Source: Alsobacter sp045348435 (lineage in GTDB: Bacteria; Pseudomonadota; Alphaproteobacteria; Rhizobiales; Beijerinckiaceae). Taken from it: DNA of 64,000 nucleotides. Below, one piece after another: positions 44,710 to 53,291 of the stretch; the first letter of the stretch is position 1; every line of letters starts with the position of its first letter. Location of the stretch: positions 682,001 through 746,000 of the forward strand of contig NZ_CP157484.1 in assembly GCF_045348435.1 (NCBI RefSeq), given 5' to 3'. The notes below the pieces were generated by a model. That model was given only the letters and a program-made list of their open reading frames with translations. It made no database searches and was not told the origin of the DNA. The position numbers and the translations under genes were made by a program.

Positions 44710-44860
44710 ATGACCAAAAAGCCTGCTCAGCGCTCAAATTCGGCTGCCCAGGGGCCCGCCGACAAGGTGACGCGCTGGCCCGTGGAGGACCTCGTTCCGT
44801 ACGCGCGGAACGCCCGCAAACACGGGGCCGACCAGGTCGAGCAGATCGCGGGGTCGATCC
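44710..44860 (+). pseudogene. Phage ParB-like/DNA methylase gene, truncated after about 50 codons
   Basis: The frame begins TKKPAQRSNSAAQGPADKV and continues TRWPVEDLVPYARNARKHG and DQVEQIAGSI. This is the N-terminal ParB-like domain of phage-type site-specific DNA methyltransferases. After the GSI codons the family text ends, and 15 bases later the stop codon of the opposite-strand MATE gene begins. The remaining several hundred codons are absent, so this is a deletion or recombination junction at the right side of the island. Confidence 0.75.
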
Positions 44861-44874
44861 ACTGCAGCGAATCT

Positions 44875-46275
44875 CTACACCTTGCCTTCCAACCAGGCGC
44901 CGCGTCGCACTGCCCAGAAGACCGTTGCGCCATAGAGCACCAGCGCAAGGGACAGCACCGCGAAGAAAGCCGACAGGGAGCCGGTGAGCCTCAAGGCGAG
45001 CCATCCCACGCCCAGTGCGACGACGAGGCGCACGAGCCCGGCGATGAGGGGCCAGAGCAACTGTCCGGCCCCCTGTGAGGCGAAGTAGAGCGCGAGCCCG
45101 AGGCCGAAGAAGCCGTAGAACGGCCCGACGATGCGTAGATAGGCGCTGCCGGCCTCAATCATCGCGGCGTCTGCGCTGAAGAGGCGCAGCCAGGCTTCCG
45201 GGGAGAGCGCGGCCGCCGCCCCGATCGTCTCGGTCACCACGAAGGCCATGCAGGCCCCGGCCATCGCGATGTGCAAGGCCCGGGCCCGGTCGCCAGCGCC
45301 GATATTCGTGCCCACCATGGCGACCATCGGCGCGCCGATGCCGAAGATCAGCGGAATCAGCAGGTATTCCAGCCGCACCCCGGTCCCAAAACCCGCGACA
45401 GCCTGCACGCCTGCGTGCGCCGCGACGAGAGCTGTCGCTCCCGCGATGATGAAGTTGGTCTGAATGGATTGAAGCGCCGAGAGGGCGCCAACGCGCAGGA
45501 TGCTGGCGAGCTGGGCGACGCGCAGCCTTCCCATGCGCCAGCTGACGGCGTTTCGGCCGGAGAGAACGTGCCAGGCCAGCGCCGCCGTTCCGGCTGCGTA
45601 GTAGATGACGAGCGCAATGCCGCCGCCGGCGACGCCAAAGGCCGGAATGGGCCCGAAGCCGAAGATCAGCAGCGGCGAGATCGGGATCAGCAGCTCCACG
45701 CCCACGCAGATCACCGCTGCGGGGAAGATCATGTTGCCGGTGCCCCGGATGACGCTTGCGAGCCCGTTCATCAGCCAGAGGAAGACGTTGCCGGTGAAAA
45801 CCGTGTTCGAATAGACCAGCGCCGCCTCCAGCTCCCCGCCGGAGCCGCCGAGCAAGCCGTAGATCGATCGGCCGAAAAGGAGGAAAACAGCCGAGAAGGT
45901 GAGGCCGAGCACCAGGTTGATGACGACCGCGTGAAGCACGAGCGCGTCGGCGTCATCTCTCCGTCCAGCGCCGAGGGTCCGCGCCACGGCCGACGAGATC
46001 CCGCCTCCCAGCGCTCCGGCCGAGATCGTCGTCATGAGCATCACGGCGGGAAAGACCAGCGCCATGCCGGCCAACGCGTCGGTGCCCAGCTTCGCGATCC
46101 ACCAGGTCTCGATCAGCCCGCTCGAGGCTTGCGCCAGCATGATCAGGACGTTGGGCCAGGCGAGTTGAGCCAGGACCGGCAGCACGGGCGCTTCTAGCAT
46201 GCGCCGGGTGCGCGCATCCACCGGCTTTGCATCGGAAGCGCGCACGGGAGCAGGCCTGGCGATGAGGGGCCGCAT
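44875..46275 (-). CDS. MATE-family multidrug/metabolite efflux protein
   Basis: A 466-residue MATE transporter with twelve hydrophobic segments. The N-terminal half has PVLAQLAWPNVLIMLAQAS near residue 37 and a repeat in the second half (GALSALQSIQTNFIIAG near 264, TETIGAAAALSPEAWLRLFS near 348). MATE proteins export cationic or polar compounds using Na+ or H+. The ATG at 46275 is used; a TTG six bases earlier is possible. The gene follows the MFS pseudogene and MarR regulator on the same strand, so the three probably formed a marR-efflux operon. Confidence 0.88.
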   Translation of the reverse strand: MRPLIARPAPVRASDAKPVDARTRRMLEAPVLPVLAQLAWPNVLIMLAQASSGLIETWWIAKLGTDALAGMALVFPAVMLMTTISAGALGGGISSAVARTLGAGRRDDADALVLHAVVINLVLGLTFSAVFLLFGRSIYGLLGGSGGELEAALVYSNTVFTGNVFLWLMNGLASVIRGTGNMIFPAAVICVGVELLIPISPLLIFGFGPIPAFGVAGGGIALVIYYAAGTAALAWHVLSGRNAVSWRMGRLRVAQLASILRVGALSALQSIQTNFIIAGATALVAAHAGVQAVAGFGTGVRLEYLLIPLIFGIGAPMVAMVGTNIGAGDRARALHIAMAGACMAFVVTETIGAAAALSPEAWLRLFSADAAMIEAGSAYLRIVGPFYGFFGLGLALYFASQGAGQLLWPLIAGLVRLVVALGVGWLALRLTGSLSAFFAVLSLALVLYGATVFWAVRRGAWLEGKV

Positions 46276-46376
46276 GGTCAAGAAGACCCAGGGAGCGCGA
46301 TCTTCGATGCGCGCAGGCCGGCGCGGCCGAAATGTCCGTCCTTCATGGGAGGTCTCCGGAGGTTTGAAAGCGGCTC

Positions 46377-47652
46377 TCAGGCCGGGACCTGCTGGAGCGT
46401 GGTCGGCCGCTGTTCGCGGATGGCGACGACGGCCATTGCGGCCACTAGGCAGAGCACGCCGGCGATGAAGAAGGCTGGCAGGTAGCTTTGATAGGCCGTG
46501 CGGCTGAACCCGGCGCCCCAGGCGGCGAAAGCGGCCCCGAGCTGGTGCCCGGCGAAGATCCAGCCGAAGACGAGGTTGGCCCGCTCGCCGAACCGGTCGG
46601 CCGTGAGCTTCACGGTCGGCGGCACGGTCGCCACCCAGTCGAGCCCGTAGAAGACTGCGAAGATCGAGAGCTCGTAGAAGCTGAACTAGGTGAAGGGCAG
46701 GTAGATCAGCGAAAAGCCGCGCAGCCCGTAGTACCAGAACAGAAGTGTCCGGCTGTCAAGGCGGTCCGACAGCCAGCCCGAACCGACTGTCCCGGCGAAA
46801 TCGAACACGCCGATGGCGGCCAGCATGCCGGCTGCCGCTACCGGAAGGATGCCGAAATCGCCGCAGAGCGAGACGAAATGCGTCTGCACCAACCCGTTCG
46901 TGCTGGCCCCGCAGACGAAGAAGCTGCCGAACAGGACCCAGAAGGTGGGCGTGCGCGCGGCTTCCTTGAGGGCGACGAGCGGAGAAGCCAGCATCGCCCC
47001 GAAGGAGAGCTGCGCCGGCGCGGGGGTGGGGGGCCGGGTCGGCGGCGCCATAGGGCGCGAGGCCGAGGTCCGACGGGCGGTCGCGCATGAAGACGAGCAC
47101 CGCGACCGTCGCGACCAGCAACATGGCCAGCACGAGTCCAAGCGCGCTGCGCCAGCCCAGCGATTGGGTCAGACCGGCGAGCAGCGGCAGGAAGACCAGC
47201 TGGCCCGTCGCCGTGCTGGCCGTGAGGAGGCCCACCACGAGACCGCGCCGGGCCGAAAACCAGCGCGTCGCGACAGTCGCGCCCAGCACCATCGCCGTCA
47301 GTCCAGTGCCCAAGCCGACGATGACGCCCCAGAGCAGGAAGAGCTGCCAAAGCGTCGTCATCCAAAGTGAGCAAAGAACGCCAGCTCCAATTAGCGTCAG
47401 CGCCACTGCGGCGACGCGCCTGATGCCGAACCGGTTCATGAAGGCGGCCGCGAACGGTCCGAGCAGCCCGAAAAGCACGAGCCGGATCGCGAAGGCGGAC
47501 GAAATGTCTGAGGTGGACCAGCCGAACTCCGTTTGAAGCGGGCCGATTAGAACGCCCGGCGCGCCCACGGCTCCGGCCGTCACCAGCATCGTCAGGAAGG
47601 TGACGCTCGCGACCACCCATCCGTAGTGGACGCCGCGACGCCGGAAGAACAC
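46377..47652 (-). pseudogene. MFS transporter, disrupted by frameshift and stop codon
   Basis: The N-terminal part (RGVHYGWVVASVTFLTML onward, from 47652) is intact to about residue 208 (GLAPYGAADPAP). It then shifts frame near 47010-47045, within runs of G. The middle continues in another frame (TPTFWVLFGSFFVCGAS) to FSLIYLPFT, where a TAG replaces a codon at 46686. The last part (IATVPPTVKLTADRFG-type text) continues in the same register to 46377. Assembled, it is a full-length 400-residue MFS protein of the oxalate/formate-antiporter-like subgroup. Two independent lesions make a pseudogene likely, although the frameshift alone could be a homopolymer sequencing error. Confidence 0.8.
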
Positions 47653-47709
47653 GGCCGGCGTATCTTTCGGAGAGAGAGAGAAGGTGCTGCAGCCATGATC
47701 TCGGTCCTG

Positions 47710-47730
47710 TTTACGGGTAGATGCCCGTTT
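47710..47730. promoter_or_regulatory. MarR operator candidate 1, upstream of the MFS pseudogene
   Basis: TTTACGGGTAGATGCCCGTT (47710-47729) is an imperfect palindrome. It lies between the marR stop and the MFS start, and it matches the site at 48144-48164 (reverse complement) at 19 of 21 positions. Confidence 0.7.
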
Positions 47731-47743
47731 CGGGGCGAAATAA

Positions 47744-48142
47744 TCAGAGGAGAGTCTTCAGCTCGGCGAGCATTCCGAGACGCTCAGCCCCGAGGCGCTT
47801 TGCGATCTCATCCTGGCAGCGCGCCCATAGCGGCTCCGCCGCGCGCAGCGCCTCGCTTCCGCGCTCGCTCAACGAAACCGTCGCTTCGCGCTGGTCCTGG
47901 CCTCGCCCCAGCTCGACGAGGCCGAGCTTCTCCACCACCCGGACGTTGCGTCCCATCGTCGAGCGGTCGAGTTCGAGAGAGCGCCCGAGGTCAGTCAAAC
48001 TGATCGGCTGGTGCCTCTCGACGGTGCGAAGCAGGGAGTACTGAGCGATGTTGATCCCCGCTGGTGCGAGCGCCGCATCGTACCGCGCCCCGATCTTTCG
48101 GGTCGCCTTTCTCAGCTGAAGGCAGTGACAGGGAAGCGACAT
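47744..48142 (-). CDS. MarR-family regulator of the efflux genes
   Basis: A 132-residue winged-helix regulator. The core ISLTDLGRSLELDRSTMGRN (about residues 47-66) and wing GRGQDQREATVSLSERG are visible. N-terminal cysteines (SLPCHCLQLRKATR, C5 and C7) could sense oxidants or metals (inference). Its operators lie immediately upstream (48144) and between it and the MFS gene (47710). The gene is compact with no C-terminal extension. The likely role is repression of itself and of the downstream MFS/MATE genes. Confidence 0.85.
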   Translation of the reverse strand: MSLPCHCLQLRKATRKIGARYDAALAPAGINIAQYSLLRTVERHQPISLTDLGRSLELDRSTMGRNVRVVEKLGLVELGRGQDQREATVSLSERGSEALRAAEPLWARCQDEIAKRLGAERLGMLAELKTLL

Positions 48143-48143
48143 G

Positions 48144-48164
48144 AAGCGGGCATATACCCGTAAA
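48144..48164. promoter_or_regulatory. MarR operator candidate 2, at the marR start
   Basis: AAGCGGGCATATACCCGTAA (48144-48163) is the reverse complement of TTACGGGTATATGCCCGCTT and almost the same as site 1. It begins two bases upstream of the marR ATG, a position where binding would block transcription or initiation. Confidence 0.7.
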
Positions 48165-48281
48165 CGGTGTTTGTCAAATTGTGCTGCAGGCTGAATCAGC
48201 GCCTGGCAGTTGCTGCCCAGCTTAAGAGTGGCTGCGGGTCCCGCCTCACCAGACCAGCGCCGAGGTGCTGGCCGCGACCTG

Positions 48282-48465
48282 ATGCGGTTCTTCGGCGCTG
48301 AGCAGGAAGTCGATCTGGACAGAGGAGATCGGGAGTTCGAGGACTGGCGCTGGGCCGATCCTGCGGAGGTCGAGGCGCTCGGTTCCGTTCAAGCGAGCGG
48401 TGAATCGGACGGTGCTCGGCGGCTTTGCAAGCTTGGCTCCCGGACCTTGGCCGCGAGTGAGGCTG
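48282..48465 (+). pseudogene. C-terminal remnant of RNA pyrophosphohydrolase (RppH)
   Basis: The frame RFFGAEQEVDLDRGDREFED then WRWADPAEVEAL corresponds to the C-terminal Nudix-domain text of RppH (DxxEFxDWRWxxPxEL). One base later in the neighbouring frame the family's ending VPFKRAVNRTVLGGFASLAP continues. The Nudix box and the N-terminal half are missing, and there is a frameshift. It is not a working gene. Confidence 0.6.
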
Positions 48466-48826
48466 GTGAAGGGTGGGTGGGGTAGGCTGCGCGCCTCTGG
48501 TCGAGCCAGCTGGGTTCAGCTTCTCGAACGGGTACGGCCCGAACGCGAGCAGGCTTGGAGATCAGTCCGGCGATCGCCGGCGACCCCCCGAAGACCCCAT
48601 CCCACGCACGAAGACGGCACCGCGCGATTTCAGGGCAGAGCGCAGCTGATGCACAGTCTCAAGCGGCGCGACGCCTGCGCGTTTCCAAAGTCGTTGCACG
48701 TCTTCGTGGTAATCGGACGGAAGCCGGCGGGCCGGGTCGCGAGGCGTGCCCCAACTCCGGCTGACCTGAGCGTGCTAACTGCTGGAGGACGCCGTGGAGA
48801 CGGGCGGAGCCGCTCTCGTGTGACTG

Positions 48827-49402
48827 TCAGGAAAGCAGGCCGGTCAGCGCCACAGTCGCGCATGCCGTCACGAATGCCGCGGGAAGGCCTGCTCGGACGA
48901 AGGCGGGCGGCCTCGCGCCGGCGCACAGCAGGGCGGACGCGAAAATCAGCCCGCCGAAGAGAAGGCTGGCCAACCCGCAACCGAGCATGGCGCCCCACGA
49001 CAAAGACCCTGTTTCGATCGTGGCAGCGATGGCCCTGAGAGCCGAAATCGTCATCCAGGCCGGGACGACCACGCCGAAAAACCCAGCCCGCGGCGGCAGG
49101 ATCTCCTGATCCTCGGACATCCTGGCAACGAAGGAGCGGGTCAGAACTGCCGCCCAAGCTCCGAGGATCAGGACCGTTACGGGATCCGACCAGGGCAAAC
49201 TCTGGCGTAGGGGCACGGGGCGGGTGAGCAGCGAGGCGGCAAAAAAAACCGCCGCCCCCAGCAGCGACCCCAGCGCAGCGCCGGAGAGGCCGAAAGTCGC
49301 CACCAGGCACATCATGAGCACGAGGCTGAGCGCGATCTGGCCGGCGCTCGCTTCGAAGCCGTCCAGCATCTCGGCCGTGACGAAACCGGCGGCCGGATCC
49401 AT
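48827..49402 (-). CDS. Hypothetical membrane protein, 191 aa
   Basis: A hydrophobic protein with about five membrane segments (IALSLVLMMCLVATFGLSG near residue 23, then near 40-60, 75-90, 110-125, 140-165). No named family or active-site motif is recognised. Codon bias is like that of the core genome. It lies upstream of no same-strand partner; the RppH remnant is on one side and an empty stretch is on the other. The start at 49402 is the first in-frame ATG after a weak ribosome site and could be a few residues off. Confidence 0.6.
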   Translation of the reverse strand: MDPAAGFVTAEMLDGFEASAGQIALSLVLMMCLVATFGLSGAALGSLLGAAVFFAASLLTRPVPLRQSLPWSDPVTVLILGAWAAVLTRSFVARMSEDQEILPPRAGFFGVVVPAWMTISALRAIAATIETGSLSWGAMLGCGLASLLFGGLIFASALLCAGARPPAFVRAGLPAAFVTACATVALTGLLS

Positions 49403-49908
49403 AGCGCGCTCCCTTCAGGGGCTGACCTGGATTTGAGGAGCTCAGACCGCCAAAGGGGCGAACGGCAGTGAGCCCACCGCGATTGCATAGACGATACGAC
49501 TCGCACGATGCGCGGTCAAAACCGAAGCGACACTCTTCCCTCGTGCGGTCCGGTCCTGCAGCCGAAGGCGTGGCTCCGGAGGGAGTTCACGCACAGCCGT
49601 TCGAAGTTGCTGTGACCGGGCCCGGCGCGACAACGGGCAAGTCGCTTCGGTTCACCCATGAACACTAACGCCGACAGGAGCGGCTGGCATGTCCGCTGAA
49701 TCCCGGCCTTCAGATCCAAAAGAGGCCCCAGGCGTGAGCACCGGCAGACGTGTGAATGGGGCGGCGCCGGTTTCGGTGGACGGCCCGGTTCTCTGGCTGA
49801 GAGCGACGCGCGCTGGCTCAAAACGTCAATGTCGGAGAGCCACATTGGGGTTACGAGCCGGAGGCAGTTGGGCGGGGCGCCGCCAATCTTCCAAACTAGG
49901 AGCCGCCA
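49403..49908. other. Intergenic region before the formate locus
   Basis: No gene, RNA or clear repeat is recognised in these 506 bases. Short frames on both strands have no family-like content. The right end should contain the promoter of the WD40-cytochrome gene; AGGAGCC at 49899-49905 is its ribosome site. Confidence 0.5.
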
Positions 49909-51177
49909 ATGATTAAGCACGGGTACCTCGTCTTAAACGTGCTGCTGACGTCGATGGTTCCGGCCTTTGCAGACCTAAGGGGCCACGGAGGACCCGTGCG
50001 GTCCGTCGCCACGGAGCCGTCCAGCCACTCCGCCCTCACGGGAAGCTTCGACGGCTCGGCCATCCTTTGGGACGTCTCGTCCGGCGAGGCTCGTCAGGCG
50101 CTGCGTTTCCACGCCGGACAGGTAAACGCCACGGCCTTCCTAAGCCAGACCCGGTTCATCACCGCAGGCCAGGACGGGCTTGTGGCGCTGTGGACAGCGG
50201 CCCGCGAGCAGCCCGACCGGGTCCTCGACGGGCATGCTGGCCCGGTTGTGGCGCTGGCCGTCGCCGAAGACGGGCGGATCGCTTCGGCGTCCTGGGACGG
50301 GACCGTTCGGCTATGGGCCGGCGACGGCTCGCCCCTATCGGTCCTGCGCGGCCACGCGGGGAACGTCAACGCGGTCGGTTTCCTGCCCGGTGGCGACGTG
50401 GTGAGCGCCGGGGCGGACGGGACAGTGCGGGTTTGGGCAAGCGGCAGGGAGTCCGGCTGGGTCATTTTCGCCAGTCCAGCCGCAATCAACGCGGCAGCGG
50501 TTTTGGGCGGCGCGGTTGCTCTGGCAGGAGCGGACGGCTCAATCCGGCTGATTGATGCAAGCGGGCGAAACCTCGGCGAGGCCCAGCTCCTTGACGCCCC
50601 CGCCACCGCGCTCGCCGCGTCGGGCGACGGGCTGCTGGCCGCCGGAGGCGCGGATGGCAGCGTGGCGTTGCTGCAGGCGCCATCGCTGCGAGTGATCCGG
50701 TCCTTCGCGCCGGCGCAGGGCCCTGTCTGGGCCTTGGCGTTCCTGGCGTCGCCGCCGCGTTTGCTGGCAGGAACGAGCCGTGGCCCCGTTGTGACCTGGG
50801 ACCTGGCATCCGGAGCGCGCCTGCTGGACGGGAGTGACGGTGGGCAGGCGGCTGCCGCCACTACCGGGGGCGAGAGCGCCCGCGTGTTCGCGCCGTGCCG
50901 CGCCTGTCACAGTCTCGGGCCGGATCCCGGCAACCGGGCGGGGCCCACCCTCTACGGGCTGTTCGGGCGTCGCGCAGGTACGGCGAACGGATACGTCTAC
51001 TCCGCAGCTCTCGGTCGCCGAGACTTGATGTGGACCGCCGAAACCGTCGCTCGGCTCTTCGAGATCGGTCCCGCCGCTTTCATCCCGGGGACCAAGATGC
51101 CGGATCAGAAGCTTGTCGACGAACGGGACCGCGCGGACCTCATTCGCTTCCTGGAGGAGGCGACGAAACCGCGCTAA
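49909..51177 (+). CDS. Periplasmic WD40 beta-propeller fused to cytochrome c
   Basis: A 422-residue protein with a signal peptide (about residues 1-21), a beta-propeller of roughly seven WD40 blades and a C-terminal c-type cytochrome. The blades have repeated GHAGPVVALAVAEDGRIASA / WDGTVRLW texts, about residues 25-310. The haem motif CRACH is at 330-334 and the distal methionine ligand is in GTKMPD (M397). It should carry electrons in the periplasm while the propeller binds a partner. It lies at the edge of the formate dehydrogenase locus, convergent and overlapping by 38 bases with the ferredoxin gene, so it may link formate oxidation to the cytochrome chain (inference). Confidence 0.85.
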   Translation: MIKHGYLVLNVLLTSMVPAFADLRGHGGPVRSVATEPSSHSALTGSFDGSAILWDVSSGEARQALRFHAGQVNATAFLSQTRFITAGQDGLVALWTAAREQPDRVLDGHAGPVVALAVAEDGRIASASWDGTVRLWAGDGSPLSVLRGHAGNVNAVGFLPGGDVVSAGADGTVRVWASGRESGWVIFASPAAINAAAVLGGAVALAGADGSIRLIDASGRNLGEAQLLDAPATALAASGDGLLAAGGADGSVALLQAPSLRVIRSFAPAQGPVWALAFLASPPRLLAGTSRGPVVTWDLASGARLLDGSDGGQAAAATTGGESARVFAPCRACHSLGPDPGNRAGPTLYGLFGRRAGTANGYVYSAALGRRDLMWTAETVARLFEIGPAAFIPGTKMPDQKLVDERDRADLIRFLEEATKPR

Positions 51178-53212
51178 GGGCTTGTTCGCCATTCTCTGCC
51201 AGAGGTGGCGCCCGGTAGTCGTCCGCTGTGCGCGGAGCTGGGCGCGGATTATGCGGGTCCAACCCCTCATTCATCACGGCTTGGACCCGGCAGTCCTCGC
51301 ACATGCGAAGCACGTCAAGGCGGGCGCTGTTCGGGCCGCTGTACATCCAGTGTCCGGAGAGCTTGGCCACAACGCGCTCGATGGAGCTGCGGGTCCCGAA
51401 CGGCTTGCCGCAGCTGATACAGCAGAACGGCTCCTCATCCTTCAGCAGGACGCGTGGGGCGCCCTGGGCGGCGAAGCTGACCCGGGGAACGAGGGTGATA
51501 GCCCGCTCCGGGCAGGTCGCCGCGCACAGCCCGCACTGGACGCAGGCGTCCTCGGCAAAAAAGAGGGCAGGCCTCTCAGCCGAGTCGCCCAGGGCGCTGG
51601 TGGGGCACGCCGAGACGCAGGAGAGGCACAGCGTGCACGCCTCCCGGTCCAGCTGGAGCCCGCCGAACGCGGCGCCCGCCGGCACGGAGACGATGTCGAC
51701 GGGCGACGGGGCGACCGCGCGCAGGTCGAAGAGCATGGCCGCGAACAGGCGTCGCTTTTCCGGCATCGGGTCGAAACCCGAGATGCGAGTGGCGCCCGAG
51801 CGCGGCGCCGCGTCGAGGGCATCGCGCAGCGCCTCCGGGTCGTCAGTCGCGATCAGGCCGCAGGCCTCGGGCAGCCCTAGCGCGGATGTCAGCGCCTCAA
51901 CGACGCCCAGGGTCGCCCGGAGGCCATCCAGCGGATGGGCCGGGCGCTCGCGGGACCAGGCTCGCACCGCTGCGGCGCCCCACAGCAGGGGCGAGCACCA
52001 GAACTCGACGCCCAGGCGGTGCACGGATGTGACCGGGACCGGCAGCACGCGGGCGGGCAGGCCCCGGCCAAAGCGGGCGAGCGCGTCGATGACGGCGGCC
52101 CCGTCCTGCTCCGCGTAATACAGGATCACCGGGGCCCGCCCGCCGGCGCGCCGAAAGGTGTCGAGGACCCGTCTCACGTTACGCAAGGCCGTCTCCGCAG
52201 GCGGTGCGGCGTATGCGACAGCGCCTGTGGGGCAGGCTGCGGCGCAGTCGCCGCAGCCGCCGCACGCGAGAGGATCGACAGCGACGTGGTCGCCCGCGGG
52301 CCGAATTGCGCCGGTCGGGCACAGGTCGAGGCACCGGGTGCAGCCCGTGATCCTCGACCGAGAATGCGCGCACAGGGACGGAGTCACGGCCACGTAGCGG
52401 GGCTTGGTGAACTCGCCCGTAAGCCGCGCTGCGGCGGCCACCGCCTCCCGCACCCCGACTGGGTCGCCGGGGTCGGCCCGCAAGTAGCCGTCGCGGAGGT
52501 CGTGAGCGGGGAACAGGGGCGGTCGCCCCGACAGGTCGATGATTATCCCGCAGCGTGACACCGCGTTATCCCGCCCGGTCCCGAACTGGAGGGCGACACG
52601 AGAGGACGGCCGCGGCTCCGCGAAGCCGTCCACCGTCAGGTCGAAGGCGCCGAGATGGCCTGTGGCGTTTCGGACGAGGCCCCGGACCACGGGGAAGTCC
52701 CAGGCTTGCGGCGGGCTGACGTCCTGGTCGCCGGTGAGCAGCACGGTGACGTCGAGGCGGTCCGAGAGGGTAAGGCCCGCCTCGATGGCGCGCTCGTCCC
52801 GGCCGTAGACCAGCAGCACGCCGTCGCTCGCAAGCTCCACGGGCGCCAGTGCCGCCATCTCCTCCTGCGACGCGGCTGGCGCGGCATCCAGCAGCGCGGC
52901 GGCCTTGGGGCCGGCCAGTTCCGCCTCGTCCGACCAGCCGGCGGCTTCGCGGATGTTGGCGAAGCGCATCTCGCCCGCATAACCCAGCTCGCGGGCGATG
53001 TCGCGGAACAGGGCCGCGTACTGGGTGCATCCGATGGTGACCGGACGGCCGGTGGCGAGCGCCTCGCGGACCCGGTCCTGCTCGGCGGCGCAAAAACAAT
53101 CGCCGCCGATCACCCGCGCGTCCGGCATGGCCCGCGCCGCCGCGGGCCCGAAATCGGGCATGGTCTTCTCGCACGAACAGACCAGCGCGATGCGGCGACC
53201 TGTCTGCGGCAT
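51140..53212 (-). CDS. Multi-cluster 4Fe-4S ferredoxin protein of the formate locus
   Basis: A 690-residue cytoplasmic protein with no signal peptide. An N-terminal part begins RRIALVCSCEKTMPDFG. At least four 4Fe-4S motifs follow: CTRCLDLCPTGAI (about residue 290), CGGCGDCAAACPTGAV (about 315), CTLCLSCVSACPTSAL (about 545) and CVQCGLCAATCPERAI (about 575). A further CCISCGKPFGTRSS region lies near 610. It is a large electron-transfer or cofactor-insertion protein found with fdh genes in Rhizobiales. It reads left, divergent from the ligase-like gene at 53292, with a 79-base shared region. The ATG at 53212 begins the conserved N-terminus. Confidence 0.85.
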   Translation of the reverse strand: MPQTGRRIALVCSCEKTMPDFGPAAARAMPDARVIGGDCFCAAEQDRVREALATGRPVTIGCTQYAALFRDIARELGYAGEMRFANIREAAGWSDEAELAGPKAAALLDAAPAASQEEMAALAPVELASDGVLLVYGRDERAIEAGLTLSDRLDVTVLLTGDQDVSPPQAWDFPVVRGLVRNATGHLGAFDLTVDGFAEPRPSSRVALQFGTGRDNAVSRCGIIIDLSGRPPLFPAHDLRDGYLRADPGDPVGVREAVAAAARLTGEFTKPRYVAVTPSLCAHSRSRITGCTRCLDLCPTGAIRPAGDHVAVDPLACGGCGDCAAACPTGAVAYAAPPAETALRNVRRVLDTFRRAGGRAPVILYYAEQDGAAVIDALARFGRGLPARVLPVPVTSVHRLGVEFWCSPLLWGAAAVRAWSRERPAHPLDGLRATLGVVEALTSALGLPEACGLIATDDPEALRDALDAAPRSGATRISGFDPMPEKRRLFAAMLFDLRAVAPSPVDIVSVPAGAAFGGLQLDREACTLCLSCVSACPTSALGDSAERPALFFAEDACVQCGLCAATCPERAITLVPRVSFAAQGAPRVLLKDEEPFCCISCGKPFGTRSSIERVVAKLSGHWMYSGPNSARLDVLRMCEDCRVQAVMNEGLDPHNPRPAPRTADDYRAPPLAENGEQALSAVSSPPPGSE

Positions 53213-53291
53213 GATTGGCCTCGCCAAGTGCTTTACGGGAGCCAATCATAATTGGAAGATGCGGTCCAGCGGACGTCCCGGAAGGTGCCGG

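Noticed and set aside
37000..44900. CRISPR array or anti-phage defence system in the island
   Set aside because: No regularly spaced direct repeats and no cas, restriction, retron or abortive-infection gene text were seen. The only toxin-antitoxin pair is VapBC at 7.5-8.1 kb, outside the island.
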